From Carboxylicivirga caseinilyticus (lineage in GTDB: Bacteria > Bacteroidota > Bacteroidia > Bacteroidales > Marinilabiliaceae): a DNA stretch of 62,978 bases. Shown in pieces: positions 55,160-62,978 of the stretch; the first letter of the stretch is position 1, and each line of letters opens with the position of its first letter. Where the stretch lies: positions 1-62,978 of the forward strand of contig JAFMVE010000034.1 of NCBI GenBank assembly GCA_025499705.1. The letters are read 5' to 3'. The position numbers and the translations under genes were made by a program. Under the pieces are notes generated by a model. That model was not told where the DNA came from, made no database searches, and saw only the letters and a list, made by a program, of their open reading frames with translations.

Positions 55160-55771
55160 TTATCGTCTTATTAATCCAAAGAATAAAATATTCAATGTAT
55201 TTTCAATTTGTATTTTGAAGTCTTCAAAACTGTAATAAGATCCTAATAATGGTCCTTCCATACCTTTTAGCGCGGTAGCAATTGCCACTGCAGCCATCGG
55301 AATATTTTTAACCTGGAAAGTATTATTGCAGGTTCCTTCTTCCAAAATGCGGGTTAACAATCCTGCTTCCTGTTTTTCTGTACTAACTTTTAATCGACTC
55401 AGGAACTCATAATTAGTAAGCATTTCGTCCTTTAATGCTTTGATATAATTATCAAGTTCTAAGATGGTTTCCATGCGGGTAATTACATACTTGGTTAATT
55501 TTTCGCGGGGTTCCATCTTAGTCTCAACAATTTCATTGAGTTTAGTAAAAAGAAGTTTTTCTTCTGATTCGATTACAGCCTGGAAAATTTCTTCTTTATT
55601 TTTAAAATAATAATACAACGAACTTTTGCCTTTGCGCAGTGCAATGGCAATATCTTCCATGGTTGTTTTTTTGTATCCAAACTTTGCAAATAGTTCTTTT
55701 GCCGCTTCAATAATACTTGTGCGCATTCCATCATTTTGGGCACCAGAAGGGCTACCATTAAAATTATCCAT
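55160..55771 (-). CDS. TetR/AcrR-family transcriptional regulator
   Basis: DNA-binding repressor-type protein of 203 residues. The helix-turn-helix occupies about 20-65 (IIEAAKELFAKFGYKKTTME, DIAIALRKGKSSLYYYFKNK), and the remainder is the ligand-binding helical domain. The ATG at 55771 is chosen because the -7 box at 55798-55805 lies downstream of an alternative start at 55822. It leads the metA-HAD run, so it may control it together with other genes; the ligand is unknown. Confidence 0.88.
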   Translation of the reverse strand: MDNFNGSPSGAQNDGMRTSIIEAAKELFAKFGYKKTTMEDIAIALRKGKSSLYYYFKNKEEIFQAVIESEEKLLFTKLNEIVETKMEPREKLTKYVITRMETILELDNYIKALKDEMLTNYEFLSRLKVSTEKQEAGLLTRILEEGTCNNTFQVKNIPMAAVAIATALKGMEGPLLGSYYSFEDFKIQIENTLNILFFGLIRR

Positions 55772-55797
55772 TGATGAATTTTTTTGTTGTTGTATTA

Positions 55798-55830
55798 CAA
55801 AAATAGCAATACTTTTTGGCAAAATACAAA
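55798..55830 (-). promoter_or_regulatory. tetR-like gene promoter
   Basis: Minus-strand TTTG (55827-55830), a 21-bp spacer and TATTTTTG (55798-55805) are full matches to the consensus. Transcription would begin near 55791, leaving a leader of about 20 nt before ATG 55771. Confidence 0.65.
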
Positions 55831-55866
55831 CTTAAACCAATTTGTTCTAAAATTATTAAATATAAA

Positions 55867-55895
55867 ACGCAGTATATTAAGTAAATATACTGCGT
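55867..55895 (-). terminator. rnr terminator
   Basis: ACGCAGTATA (55867-55876) pairs perfectly with TATACTGCGT (55886-55895). On the minus strand it is followed by TTTATATTTAAT, a T-rich tail, 25 bp after the RNase R stop. Confidence 0.65.
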
Positions 55896-55919
55896 CGACT
55901 TTTTTGTTCGAAAAAATAT

Positions 55920-58073
55920 TTATTCGTCAACTAAGGCAAAATCCAGTTGTTTCTTCTCTAAATTGGCACTTGCAACGGTAATTCGAAGTGGATCTCCTAA
56001 TTGATATCTGCGATTGTACTTCTGTCCAATCAAACAGTATTCTTCTTCATCAAATCGATAGTAATCATCGTTTAAATCACGGATTGGTATCATACCTTCG
56101 CATTTATTTTCGATGATTTCAACATACAGGCCCCATTCGGTAACTCCCGAAATAACACCATCAAATTCTTCTCCAACCCGATCTTTCAGAAACTCTACCT
56201 GTTTGTATTTTATCGAAGCACGTTCAGCATCTGCCGCTCTTTGTTCCATATCGGAACTGTGCTCACACATTTCTTCATATTTTTCTTCATTCACTGAGTT
56301 GCCACCATCGAGATAACGTTGCAACAGGCGATGAACCATCATATCAGGGTAACGACGAATGGGGGAGGTGAAATGTGTGTAATGTTTAAAAGATAATCCG
56401 TAATGCCCGATGTTATGGGTAGAGTAAATTGCTTTAGCCATAGTTCGAACAGCAAGCGTCTCAACTATATTCTGTTCTTTCTTTCCATGAGCTTCATTTA
56501 ACACCCGGTTGAGTGATTTATTAATGCTTTCAGCTCCTTTAGGTAATGCTTCATATCCGAAACGGCGAACAAAAGAAGCAAAAGCATCAAATTTATCAGG
56601 ATTAGGCACGTCGTGAATCCTGTACACAAAAGTTTTAGCTTTTGACTTGCGTTTGGGGTTCAGTTCGTTTTTACCAATTAATTCAGCTACCCTTTTATTG
56701 GCCAACAACATAAATTCTTCAATAAGTTTGTTGGCATCCTTGGCTTCCTTAAAGAAAACGCTTACAGGTTTTCCGTTCTCATCGATATTGAATTTCACTT
56801 CTACTCTTTCAAAGCCAATGGCTCCATCAGAAAATCTTTGTTTCCTGATTATTTTAGCAAGTCTGTCGAGGGTAAGGATTTCTTCTTTCAGATCGCCTTC
56901 GCCTGTCTCAATAACATTCTGAGCTTCTTCGTAAGTAAATCTTCTGTCAGAATAAATTACAGTTCGGCCTACCCATGAGTCTACTATGTTGGCGTTATCA
57001 TCGAGCTCAAAAACAACCGAAAAGCAAAGTTTTTCTTCATTCGGACGGAGAGAGCATATGCCATTACTCAGGTGTTCGGGTAACATTGGAACCACACGAT
57101 CAACCAGATAAACAGAGGTTGCCCGTTCAAAAGCCTCTTTTTCAAGTAACGATTTTTCCTCAACGTAATGTGTAACATCTGCAATGTGAACACCTACTTC
57201 CCAGTTTCCGTTTTTCAATTTCTGTAACGAAAGAGCATCGTCGAAGTCTTTTGCATCAGCAGGGTCAATTGTAAAGGTAGTTACACCTCTAAAATCTCTT
57301 CTTTTCTTTATTTCTTCAGGAGTGATACCTGCATCAATTTTTTCAGCTTCCGCATTTACTTCATCCGGATATTTATAAGGTAAATTAAATTCGGCCAATA
57401 TAGCATGCATTTCAGCATTGTTATCGCCAACATCACCCAATACATCAATTATTTCTCCAATAGGGTTTTTAGCTCTTTCGGGCCATTCAACAATACGGGC
57501 AATAGCTTTTTGGCCATTCTTGGCACCTTTCAATCCTTTGGCAGGGATGAAAATATCGTTTTGCATCACACGAGCATCTACCACTAAAAATGCCAAGCCG
57601 CGGGCTATTTGCATCACCCCGACAAAATGTTCGCGTTTGCGTTCCAGTATCTCTATTACTTCGCCTTCTGGCTGTTTGTGTTTACGACGTGCACTTTTAA
57701 ATATTTTTACTCTATCGCCATTCAATGCTTTGTTCATGGCATTGCGTGGGATAAATACGTCCTCATCACTGCCATCATCGGGAACAATAAAAGCCGCACC
57801 AGACGCTGTCATATCAACGATGCCGGTTACGGTAGAACCTCGACTCAGTAATTTATATTTGCCGGGAACTGTCTCTGTAAGATAGCCCGATTCAAACAAT
57901 TCATTAAGTATAATCTGTACTCTTTGTTTATCTGTTTTTTTCTTAACTTCTAACAGTGCAGCAACCTGCTTATAGTTGAATGTGCGCTTTGGCTGATTGA
58001 AAAATAAGCCTTGAATTAACTGACGTAAGTCGGTTTTGCGCGATGGTTTATTCTTTTTCTTCTTTTGACCCAT
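55920..58073 (-). CDS. rnr: Ribonuclease R
   Basis: Processive 3'-to-5' exoribonuclease of the RNB (RNase II) family. The 717-residue protein has an N-terminal lysine-rich tail (GQKKKKNKPSRK), a winged-helix domain (RTFNYKQVAALLEV), two cold-shock-type domains (about 85-220), the RNB domain with FTIDPADAKDFDDALS (catalytic Asp cluster near 270-281) and HYTHFTSPIRRYPD-like HFTSPIRRYPDMMVH, and a C-terminal S1 domain (FDGVISGVTEWGLYVE, about 635-715). The S1 domain and the winged helix separate it from RNase II. It is followed by a hairpin terminator. Confidence 0.96.
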   Translation of the reverse strand: MGQKKKKNKPSRKTDLRQLIQGLFFNQPKRTFNYKQVAALLEVKKKTDKQRVQIILNELFESGYLTETVPGKYKLLSRGSTVTGIVDMTASGAAFIVPDDGSDEDVFIPRNAMNKALNGDRVKIFKSARRKHKQPEGEVIEILERKREHFVGVMQIARGLAFLVVDARVMQNDIFIPAKGLKGAKNGQKAIARIVEWPERAKNPIGEIIDVLGDVGDNNAEMHAILAEFNLPYKYPDEVNAEAEKIDAGITPEEIKKRRDFRGVTTFTIDPADAKDFDDALSLQKLKNGNWEVGVHIADVTHYVEEKSLLEKEAFERATSVYLVDRVVPMLPEHLSNGICSLRPNEEKLCFSVVFELDDNANIVDSWVGRTVIYSDRRFTYEEAQNVIETGEGDLKEEILTLDRLAKIIRKQRFSDGAIGFERVEVKFNIDENGKPVSVFFKEAKDANKLIEEFMLLANKRVAELIGKNELNPKRKSKAKTFVYRIHDVPNPDKFDAFASFVRRFGYEALPKGAESINKSLNRVLNEAHGKKEQNIVETLAVRTMAKAIYSTHNIGHYGLSFKHYTHFTSPIRRYPDMMVHRLLQRYLDGGNSVNEEKYEEMCEHSSDMEQRAADAERASIKYKQVEFLKDRVGEEFDGVISGVTEWGLYVEIIENKCEGMIPIRDLNDDYYRFDEEEYCLIGQKYNRRYQLGDPLRITVASANLEKKQLDFALVDE

Positions 58074-58288
58074 GGAAAATATTAGTTAGGGTGTTTTATA
58101 AATTAACGGCAATTTAAGCTTTGTTGTTCGTTCTAGTGTTATTTGTGCTTAAAATATTTGACCATTACTCTTTTTTAACCTTTCGTGAATAATAATTGAT
58201 AACCTTTCCGGTGTATTTCCGTACTAAACTTTTGTAATGCCTCATTTGAATGATGGTTTACAATAAGCACTTGAAATACTCATTTACC

Positions 58289-59095
58289 ATGAAATATTTA
58301 TCGATTCTTATTTTAATTTTTATGATTTTGCCTGCTACCGGACAGAACTATAAGATTTATAAGGGGGATACGATTAACCGGCAGGATAACAATAAACTGA
58401 AACAAGGATTGTGGTTGAAGTTTGATGATACCAATGATGATATTATTGAACAGGGGAAATATTCAGATAACCGCAAGGATGGTTTATGGATTACCTATTA
58501 TCCGGATGGGAAAAAGAAGAATGAAATAACCTATGTAAAAGGTAAAGCAATTGGTCCGGCTCGTTTTTATTATAATGATGGTAATCTTTCGGAAGAAGGT
58601 TTCTGGAATATAGATCACTGGGAAGGAGAATATAAGTTTTATCACAAAGGTGGTCAGTTGGCTTATGATTGGAATTACGATTCTCTGGGTCGCAGAACCG
58701 GTACTCAAAAATATTTTCACGAAAATGGTGAATTGAAATATGAAGGTGACTGGGCTAAAGGTAAGACGCAAGGCACTTTAAAAATGTTTAACGAAGATGG
58801 ACAGCTGATTAGTGAGCGTATTTATGGCGAGGATGGTAAATATGCTTCCAGTGTTAAACATGATCCGGAGATAGCGGAAGATAAAACTGAAAAACAATAC
58901 GAAAAATTCTCAGGTACCGGTATGCATACTATTTATAATATGCACGGTAAGCCCGAAAAGAAAGGTTTTTTTGTGAAGGGTAATCTTTTCAATGGTCAAT
59001 CTTTTGAATACAATGATTCTGGTGAGTTGCTATACATTGAACATTATCAGAATGGTGAATTAAAACGTACAGAGACTGTAAAAAATCCCGGATAA
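58289..59095 (+). CDS. MORN-variant (YwqK-like) repeat protein, secreted
   Basis: The 268-residue protein from ATG 58289 has a signal peptide (FMILPATG before QNYKIY). The rest consists of repeated 20-23-residue units with the pattern GxW-x-x-Y-x-x-DGxKKxE, such as [50 protein letters not shown] and [12 protein letters not shown]. Relatives are called YwqK antitoxins from one characterised system, but the repeats are mostly structural and a toxin is not seen nearby. A start at 58250 would put a charged extension before the signal peptide. Divergent from rnr. Confidence 0.8.
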   Translation: MKYLSILILIFMILPATGQNYKIYKGDTINRQDNNKLKQGLWLKFDDTNDDIIEQGKYSDNRKDGLWITYYPDGKKKNEITYVKGKAIGPARFYYNDGNLSEEGFWNIDHWEGEYKFYHKGGQLAYDWNYDSLGRRTGTQKYFHENGELKYEGDWAKGKTQGTLKMFNEDGQLISERIYGEDGKYASSVKHDPEIAEDKTEKQYEKFSGTGMHTIYNMHGKPEKKGFFVKGNLFNGQSFEYNDSGELLYIEHYQNGELKRTETVKNPG

Positions 59096-59153
59096 CTTAG
59101 CAATAATTTGTATTTTAGCAGCTTGTTATTTCAAGAAGAGAACATTAACAAGC

Positions 59154-60626
59154 ATGGAAAATAAATTATTCATTTATAATACGCTGTCGCGCAAAAAGGA
59201 GGAGTTCATTCCTATCAACCCCAAACATGTTGGATTATATGTTTGTGGTCCTACTGTGTATGGCGACCCTCATTTAGGACATTCACGTCCGGCAATTACT
59301 TATGATATCTTATTTCGTTATTTAACGCATCTGGGTTATAAGGTACGTTACGTGCGAAACATTACTGATGTTGGCCATTTGGAGAATGATGCTGATGTTG
59401 GTGAAGATAAGATTGCCAAAAAAGCCCGTTTGGAAGAACTGGAACCAATGGAAGTGGTTCAGTATTACAGTGATCGTTATCACGAATACATGGATGCCTT
59501 GAATGTTCGTAAGCCAAGTATTGAGCCTCGTGCATCAGGGCATATTATTGAGCAGCTGCAAATGGTTGAGGATATTCTGAAGAAAGGGTATGCATACGAA
59601 AGCAACGGCTCAGTTTATTTCGATGTGGATAAATACAACGAGCAGCATAATTATGGTCGTTTATCTGGTCGTAATATTGAAGATATGTTGAGTACCACCC
59701 GTGATTTGGATGGTCAGAGTGAGAAACGTAAATCGTATGATTTTGCCTTGTGGAAAAAAGCAGCACCTGAACATATCATGCGCTGGCCTTCACCATTTAG
59801 TGATGGGTTTCCTGGTTGGCATCTTGAGTGTTCTGCTATGAGTGCCCGCTACCTGGGTGAAGAATTTGATATTCATGGTGGTGGAATGGATTTATTATTT
59901 CCACATCACGAGTGTGAGATTGCTCAAAGTACAGTTGCTCACGGTCATACTCCGGCTCGTTATTGGATGCATAACAATATGATTACCATCAATGGTCAGA
60001 AAATGGGTAAGTCATTAGGGAACTTTATTACGCTGGAACAATTTTTTACCGGTGAACATGAGTTGCTTGAGCAAGCCTATAGTCCTATGACTATCCGTTT
60101 CTTTATTATGCAGGCTCATTATCGAAGCACTTTGGATTTTTCAAATGAAGCATTGCAGGCGGCCCAAAAAGGAATGGAGCGTTTGTTGGAAGGTTGCGCC
60201 AAGATGGATAAAATAAAAGCGGGAAGTCAGTCTGATTTTAATATTGCTGAGCTGTCTGAAAAATGTTATTCTGCTATCAGTGATGATTTAAATACGCCAA
60301 TTCTCATTGCTCATTTATTTGAAGGAGTGAAGTGGATTAATACTCTGGTAGATAAAAACGCTTCTGTTACAGAAGATGATCTTACGGCTTTGAAACTATT
60401 GATGAACACGATGGTATTCGACATTCTGGGATTGAAAGCAAATCAGACTCAGGGTGGAGGTAACGATGCTCTATTGAGTGAAACAGTTAACCTGTTGCTG
60501 AATCTTCGTGTGGAAGCTAAAGCAAACAAAGACTGGGCAACAGCTGATAAAATCCGAAACGAATTGCAGACTATGGGTATTGTGATTAAAGATACCAAAG
60601 ACGGATTTGAGTGGGAAATAAAATAA
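59154..60626 (+). CDS. cysS: Cysteinyl-tRNA synthetase
   Basis: Charges tRNA-Cys. The 490-residue protein has [17 protein letters not shown] (zinc-ligand Cys31, HIGH counterpart HLGH at 40-43), [10 protein letters not shown] and HHECEIAQS zinc-site residues, and [10 protein letters not shown] at 283-292, where Gly replaces the usual Ser of KMSKS. That change is common in Bacteroidota CysS as I recall, so I regard it as lineage-typical. The C-terminal DALR-type helical domain is complete. It follows the MORN-repeat gene by 58 bp and precedes the M28 peptidase gene by 12 bp. Confidence 0.96.
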   Translation: MENKLFIYNTLSRKKEEFIPINPKHVGLYVCGPTVYGDPHLGHSRPAITYDILFRYLTHLGYKVRYVRNITDVGHLENDADVGEDKIAKKARLEELEPMEVVQYYSDRYHEYMDALNVRKPSIEPRASGHIIEQLQMVEDILKKGYAYESNGSVYFDVDKYNEQHNYGRLSGRNIEDMLSTTRDLDGQSEKRKSYDFALWKKAAPEHIMRWPSPFSDGFPGWHLECSAMSARYLGEEFDIHGGGMDLLFPHHECEIAQSTVAHGHTPARYWMHNNMITINGQKMGKSLGNFITLEQFFTGEHELLEQAYSPMTIRFFIMQAHYRSTLDFSNEALQAAQKGMERLLEGCAKMDKIKAGSQSDFNIAELSEKCYSAISDDLNTPILIAHLFEGVKWINTLVDKNASVTEDDLTALKLLMNTMVFDILGLKANQTQGGGNDALLSETVNLLLNLRVEAKANKDWATADKIRNELQTMGIVIKDTKDGFEWEIK

Positions 60627-60638
60627 TTAACTATTGAG

Positions 60639-61646
60639 ATGACGAATCAATTTAAAATATGGGCAGGTGGGGCATTAACAGCCAGCCTGCTTTTTTTTGC
60701 ATGCTCATCGCCAAAAGGTGGCGACTCTTCATCAAAGAGTTCGGTAGAGGCAAAGAAAGTTGCAACTCCTTTTTTTAATGCCGATTCAGCTTATGCATAT
60801 GTTGAGCATCAGGTGAATTTTGGTCCGCGTGTACCTAATACACCGGAACATAAAGCCTGTGCTGAATATCTGGCTGCCGAAATGAAACGTTTTGGTGCAG
60901 ATGTTATTGTCCAGGAAGCTGAGGTCAGAGCATTTGACAATACTGTTTTAGAAGCCAAAAATATAATTGCGCAGTTCAATCCTGAATTAAATAACCGTTT
61001 GTTACTATTTGCTCATTGGGATTCCCGTCCGTTTGCCGATCATGATCCTGATAAAAGCAAGCGTGATCAACCTATTGATGGAGCCAATGATGGAGCCAGC
61101 GGTGTTGGTGTATTAATGGAATTGGCTCGTCTGATTGGTTTAGCGGGTCATAATCTGGGTATCGATATCATTTTTTTTGATGCTGAGGATTACGGTCAGC
61201 CTGATCATCGTGACTTACCCTATCAGGAAGACACCTGGTGTTTGGGATCACAATACTGGGGAAAATATCCACACAAAGAGGATTACTATGCACGATATGG
61301 TATATTGCTTGATATGGTGGGAGCCAAAGATGCATTATTTTATCACGAAGGATTCTCCTTACAAAATGCACCTGACTTAGTGAAGCGTATCTGGAACACC
61401 GCTGCAGATCTGGGGTATTCCAATTATTTTGTTTCTGAGAGGGGTGGAACCATCACTGATGATCATGTTTATGTAAATAAATATCGCCGAATACCTTGTG
61501 TTGATATCATACAGTTCAATCCTGCATCTAACAGTAGTTTTGGCGATTACTGGCATACTCATGCAGATGATATGAGTAATATTGATAAAAAAACACTCAA
61601 AGCAGTCGGACAAACATTGCTGGAGGTGATTTATCAGGAAAAGTAG
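60639..61646 (+). CDS. M28-fold lipoprotein, probable glutaminyl-peptide cyclotransferase
   Basis: The 335-residue protein has a lipoprotein signal (ASLLFFACSS) and the M28 zinc-peptidase fold: LLLFAHWDSRPFADHD, DGANDGASGVGVLMELARL, FFDAEDYGQ, GSQYWGKYPH, LLDMVGA, ITDDHVYVN and the end DYWHTHADDMSNI. This set, with a single-zinc-type arrangement, is that of animal-type glutaminyl cyclases found in Bacteroidota, which convert N-terminal Gln of secreted proteins to pyroglutamate. A true aminopeptidase cannot be excluded. It lies between cysS and rnhB and may be cotranscribed with them. Confidence 0.8.
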   Translation: MTNQFKIWAGGALTASLLFFACSSPKGGDSSSKSSVEAKKVATPFFNADSAYAYVEHQVNFGPRVPNTPEHKACAEYLAAEMKRFGADVIVQEAEVRAFDNTVLEAKNIIAQFNPELNNRLLLFAHWDSRPFADHDPDKSKRDQPIDGANDGASGVGVLMELARLIGLAGHNLGIDIIFFDAEDYGQPDHRDLPYQEDTWCLGSQYWGKYPHKEDYYARYGILLDMVGAKDALFYHEGFSLQNAPDLVKRIWNTAADLGYSNYFVSERGGTITDDHVYVNKYRRIPCVDIIQFNPASNSSFGDYWHTHADDMSNIDKKTLKAVGQTLLEVIYQEK

Positions 61647-61684
61647 TTGAAAAAGAAAAAAACAGAATTCAACAATAATAAAAG

Positions 61685-62287
61685 GTGGCTGAATTATTAC
61701 CCTATATTGATGCACAACGAATAGAAGCCGGATGTGATGAGGCCGGAAGAGGCTGTCTGGCTGGTCCGGTTGTTGCTGGAGCTGTTATCTTACCTAAAGA
61801 TTTCAGGCATGAGATGTTGAATGATTCCAAGCAATTAACCGAAAAACAACGTCAGAAGCTTAGGCCTATTATTGAAAAGGAAGCTTTGGCCTGGGCAGTG
61901 GCATATGTGCATCACGAGGAGATTGACAAGATAAATATTTTAAATGCATCTTTTTTAGCGATGCATCGGGCTGTTGAGCAACTAAAACAACAACCCGGAC
62001 ATTTGTTGATTGATGGCAACCGCTTTAAACCCTATAATGGGATTGGACATACCTGTGTTATAAAAGGTGATGGTAAATACCTGCCTATTGCAGCGGCCAG
62101 TATTCTTGCTAAAACACATCGTGACGAATACATGGAAAAGATGCATGAACAATTCCCTGTTTACGATTGGATGAAGAATAAAGGGTATCCAACCAAAGCC
62201 CACCGGGCTGCTATTAAAGCCCATGGACCATCTCCGATTCATCGAATGACTTTTCGCCTCCTCGACGAACAGTTGAGTTTGTTTTAA
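61685..62287 (+). CDS. rnhB: Ribonuclease HII (GTG start)
   Basis: Cleaves the RNA strand of RNA-DNA hybrids and misincorporated ribonucleotides. The 200-residue protein has [20 protein letters not shown] (catalytic Asp/Glu near 18-19), LLIDGNRF, and the [18 protein letters not shown]-like block [16 protein letters not shown], then [11 protein letters not shown]. The start is GTG at 61685: an in-frame TAA lies only six bases before it and no ATG exists in between. Its stop is directly adjacent to that of the convergent HU-type gene. Confidence 0.95.
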   Translation: MAELLPYIDAQRIEAGCDEAGRGCLAGPVVAGAVILPKDFRHEMLNDSKQLTEKQRQKLRPIIEKEALAWAVAYVHHEEIDKINILNASFLAMHRAVEQLKQQPGHLLIDGNRFKPYNGIGHTCVIKGDGKYLPIAAASILAKTHRDEYMEKMHEQFPVYDWMKNKGYPTKAHRAAIKAHGPSPIHRMTFRLLDEQLSLF

Positions 62288-62680
62288 TTACTTATTTTTT
62301 GATTTTTCAAAGATTGGTGAACGGAGTCTCTTTTTTAGTTTGGGACTGGCTCTGAATTTCATTTTTATACCCTTAATGCACCTTTTGTTTACTTCTTCTT
62401 TTGAATTTTTTACTTCACTGGAAAAATGAAGACTAAAGATGCCCAGTGAACCTAAGCTAACAGAGTTGTTATCCATTAAAAGAAGAGGAATGAGATCCGT
62501 TAATCCAACTAAGGTTGCATAAATATCGGCTGGAGAAAGGGTGGATTCTTTAGCTAATTGTTTGGCTACCATATCCAGGTCGTACATCTTTCGGTCACAG
62601 GCTCTAGCATAATAGATGTCTCTTACTTCGCCAGTTGATGCCGGTGTTTTCTGTTTAATTACCTTATATTTCAGTGTCAT
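62288..62680 (-). CDS. HU/DNA-binding-domain family protein (Bacteroidota type)
   Basis: The 130-residue protein has the HU-like DNA-binding fold in the form usual in Bacteroidota: YKVIKQKTPASTGEVRDIYY at the start, a helical MVAKQLAKESTLSPADIYAT part, VSLGSLGIFSLHFSSEV, and a basic C-terminal tail (KMKFRASPKLKKRLRSPIFE) that binds DNA. It is more divergent than the classic HU dimer. The upstream 298 bp holds a repeat cluster (62706-62822) that may be its operator. No clear TAnnTTTG box precedes it. Confidence 0.85.
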   Translation of the reverse strand: MTLKYKVIKQKTPASTGEVRDIYYARACDRKMYDLDMVAKQLAKESTLSPADIYATLVGLTDLIPLLLMDNNSVSLGSLGIFSLHFSSEVKNSKEEVNKRCIKGIKMKFRASPKLKKRLRSPIFEKSKNK

Positions 62681-62705
62681 GAAGCTATGATTTTAATTGT
62701 AAGTT

Positions 62706-62822
62706 ACCTGTTTTTTATAATATAATACAGGTTAAATCAATTTATTACCTATGTAATAAATATTTATATCATAGGTAAAATAATATTCTAACCTAGGTCA
62801 AAAATTAAATTATACACTAGGT
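62706..62822. repeat. Cluster of inverted ACCT/AGGT repeats upstream of the HU-type gene
   Basis: Six ACCT- or AGGT-containing sites occur within about 117 bp: ACCTGT (62706), ACAGGT (62727), TTACCTATG (62745-62753), CATAGGTAA (62770-62778, perfect inverse of the previous), the palindrome ACCTAGGT (62791-62798) and ACTAGGT (62816-62822). Neighbouring sites are 20-25 bp apart, close to two helical turns, so they may be operator half-sites. The sequence further to the right shows no gene. Confidence 0.55.
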
Positions 62823-62895
62823 TTTTCAGTTTTGGAGCACATCTTTTATTATTTTAATCGGTTGTATTTCTATGTCTGAAGGCACAAAAAAGAGG

Positions 62896-62978
62896 GTGTC
62901 CAAAAATTAAACATCAGAACAACGTTAGTTTCAATTTGTAATAAAATATCATTTTATGTCACCCCTAAATCCCCTGAA
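62896..62978. repeat. Probable dispersed repeat or IS end at the right edge
   Basis: The sequence AAAGAGGGTGTCCAAAA (from about 62888) resembles an IS terminus, and GTCACCCCTAAATCCCCTGAA at the very edge matches the first arm of a palindromic intergenic repeat found in Bacteroidota genomes. Both are cut or unpaired within the window, so identification is tentative. Confidence 0.3.

Noticed and set aside
57418-57885. 155-residue frame on the plus strand
   Set aside because: Antisense to the RNase R gene with no recognisable motifs, signal or promoter.
58289-59095. Toxin-antitoxin module suggested by the YwqK-like name
   Set aside because: No toxin gene is adjacent; the protein is a secreted MORN-variant repeat protein, and the name comes from one characterised relative.
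1-62978. CRISPR array, prophage or restriction/defence island
   Set aside because: No regularly spaced direct repeats, phage structural genes, nucleases with methyltransferases or other defence signatures were recognised.

Overview
The window looks like an ordinary, AT-rich chromosome segment from a marine- or gut-type Bacteroidota, most likely near Bacteroidales/Marinilabiliales. The reasons are Bacteroidota promoters (-33 TTTG with -7 TAnnTTTG) ahead of many genes, family markers such as DUF5020, DUF4296, DUF3108, GIN-domain and CWC proteins, an HU-type protein of the Bacteroidota form, the ileS-dksA-like-lspA gene order, and secreted proteins with Gln directly after the signal-peptide cleavage site.

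Layout. 1-640: insertion-sequence debris (edge of an IS982-like transposase and a decayed ISAon1-like transposase). 726-2756 (-): purine uptake pair (Tsx-like outer-membrane channel plus NCS2 permease). 2970-7557 (+): ileS, a DksA-like protein without its zinc finger, lspA. 7912-31039: surface polysaccharide locus with export (SLBB/Wza-like), chain length (Wzz-like), flippase (Wzx), two polymerase-like proteins, glycosyltransferases, an acyltransferase, asparagine synthase-like AsnB, a CTP:glycerol-3-phosphate cytidylyltransferase-like enzyme and two tandem CDP-glycerol glycerophosphotransferase-like proteins, then manC, a PagL-like/GIN pair on the other strand, Wzi and a WbaP-type initiating transferase. 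31145-36089: DUF4296 lipoprotein, an orphan protein, cysQ, pgk, waaA. 36519-43342: class II ribonucleotide reductase, gltX facing glnS, folB, a CWC protein, tRNA-Cys. 43422-50191: RluA-type pseudouridine synthase, a likely small RNA or attenuated leader before a YwbE protein, a GH28 polygalacturonase, a chemoreceptor, a coiled-coil protein. 50394-62680: Ig-like lipoprotein, thiamine-binding-like protein, DUF3108, HAD phosphatase, MetA-family acyltransferase, TetR regulator, RNase R, MORN-repeat protein, cysS, glutaminyl cyclase-like M28 lipoprotein, RNase HII and an HU-type protein. The right edge carries a cluster of short inverted repeats and the start of a probable dispersed repeat.

How the genes fit together. 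The polysaccharide locus is a complete Wzx/Wzy-type assembly line, and its cytidylyltransferase and glycerophosphotransferases predict a teichoic-acid-like glycerol-phosphate substituent or backbone on a Gram-negative glycan. WaaA, the PagL-like protein and Wzi connect it with outer-membrane LPS and capsule. LspA and the glutaminyl cyclase-like enzyme are the maturation enzymes for many of the lipoproteins and Ala-Gln-type secreted proteins encoded here. Four aminoacyl-tRNA synthetases and tRNA-Cys make much of the rest core housekeeping. No CRISPR array, prophage or recognisable defence island was seen. The most useful leads are the glycerol-phosphate glycan locus, the 45.3-45.5 kb RNA/leader, a perfect 28-bp palindrome over the purine-uptake promoter, and the repeat cluster upstream of the HU gene.
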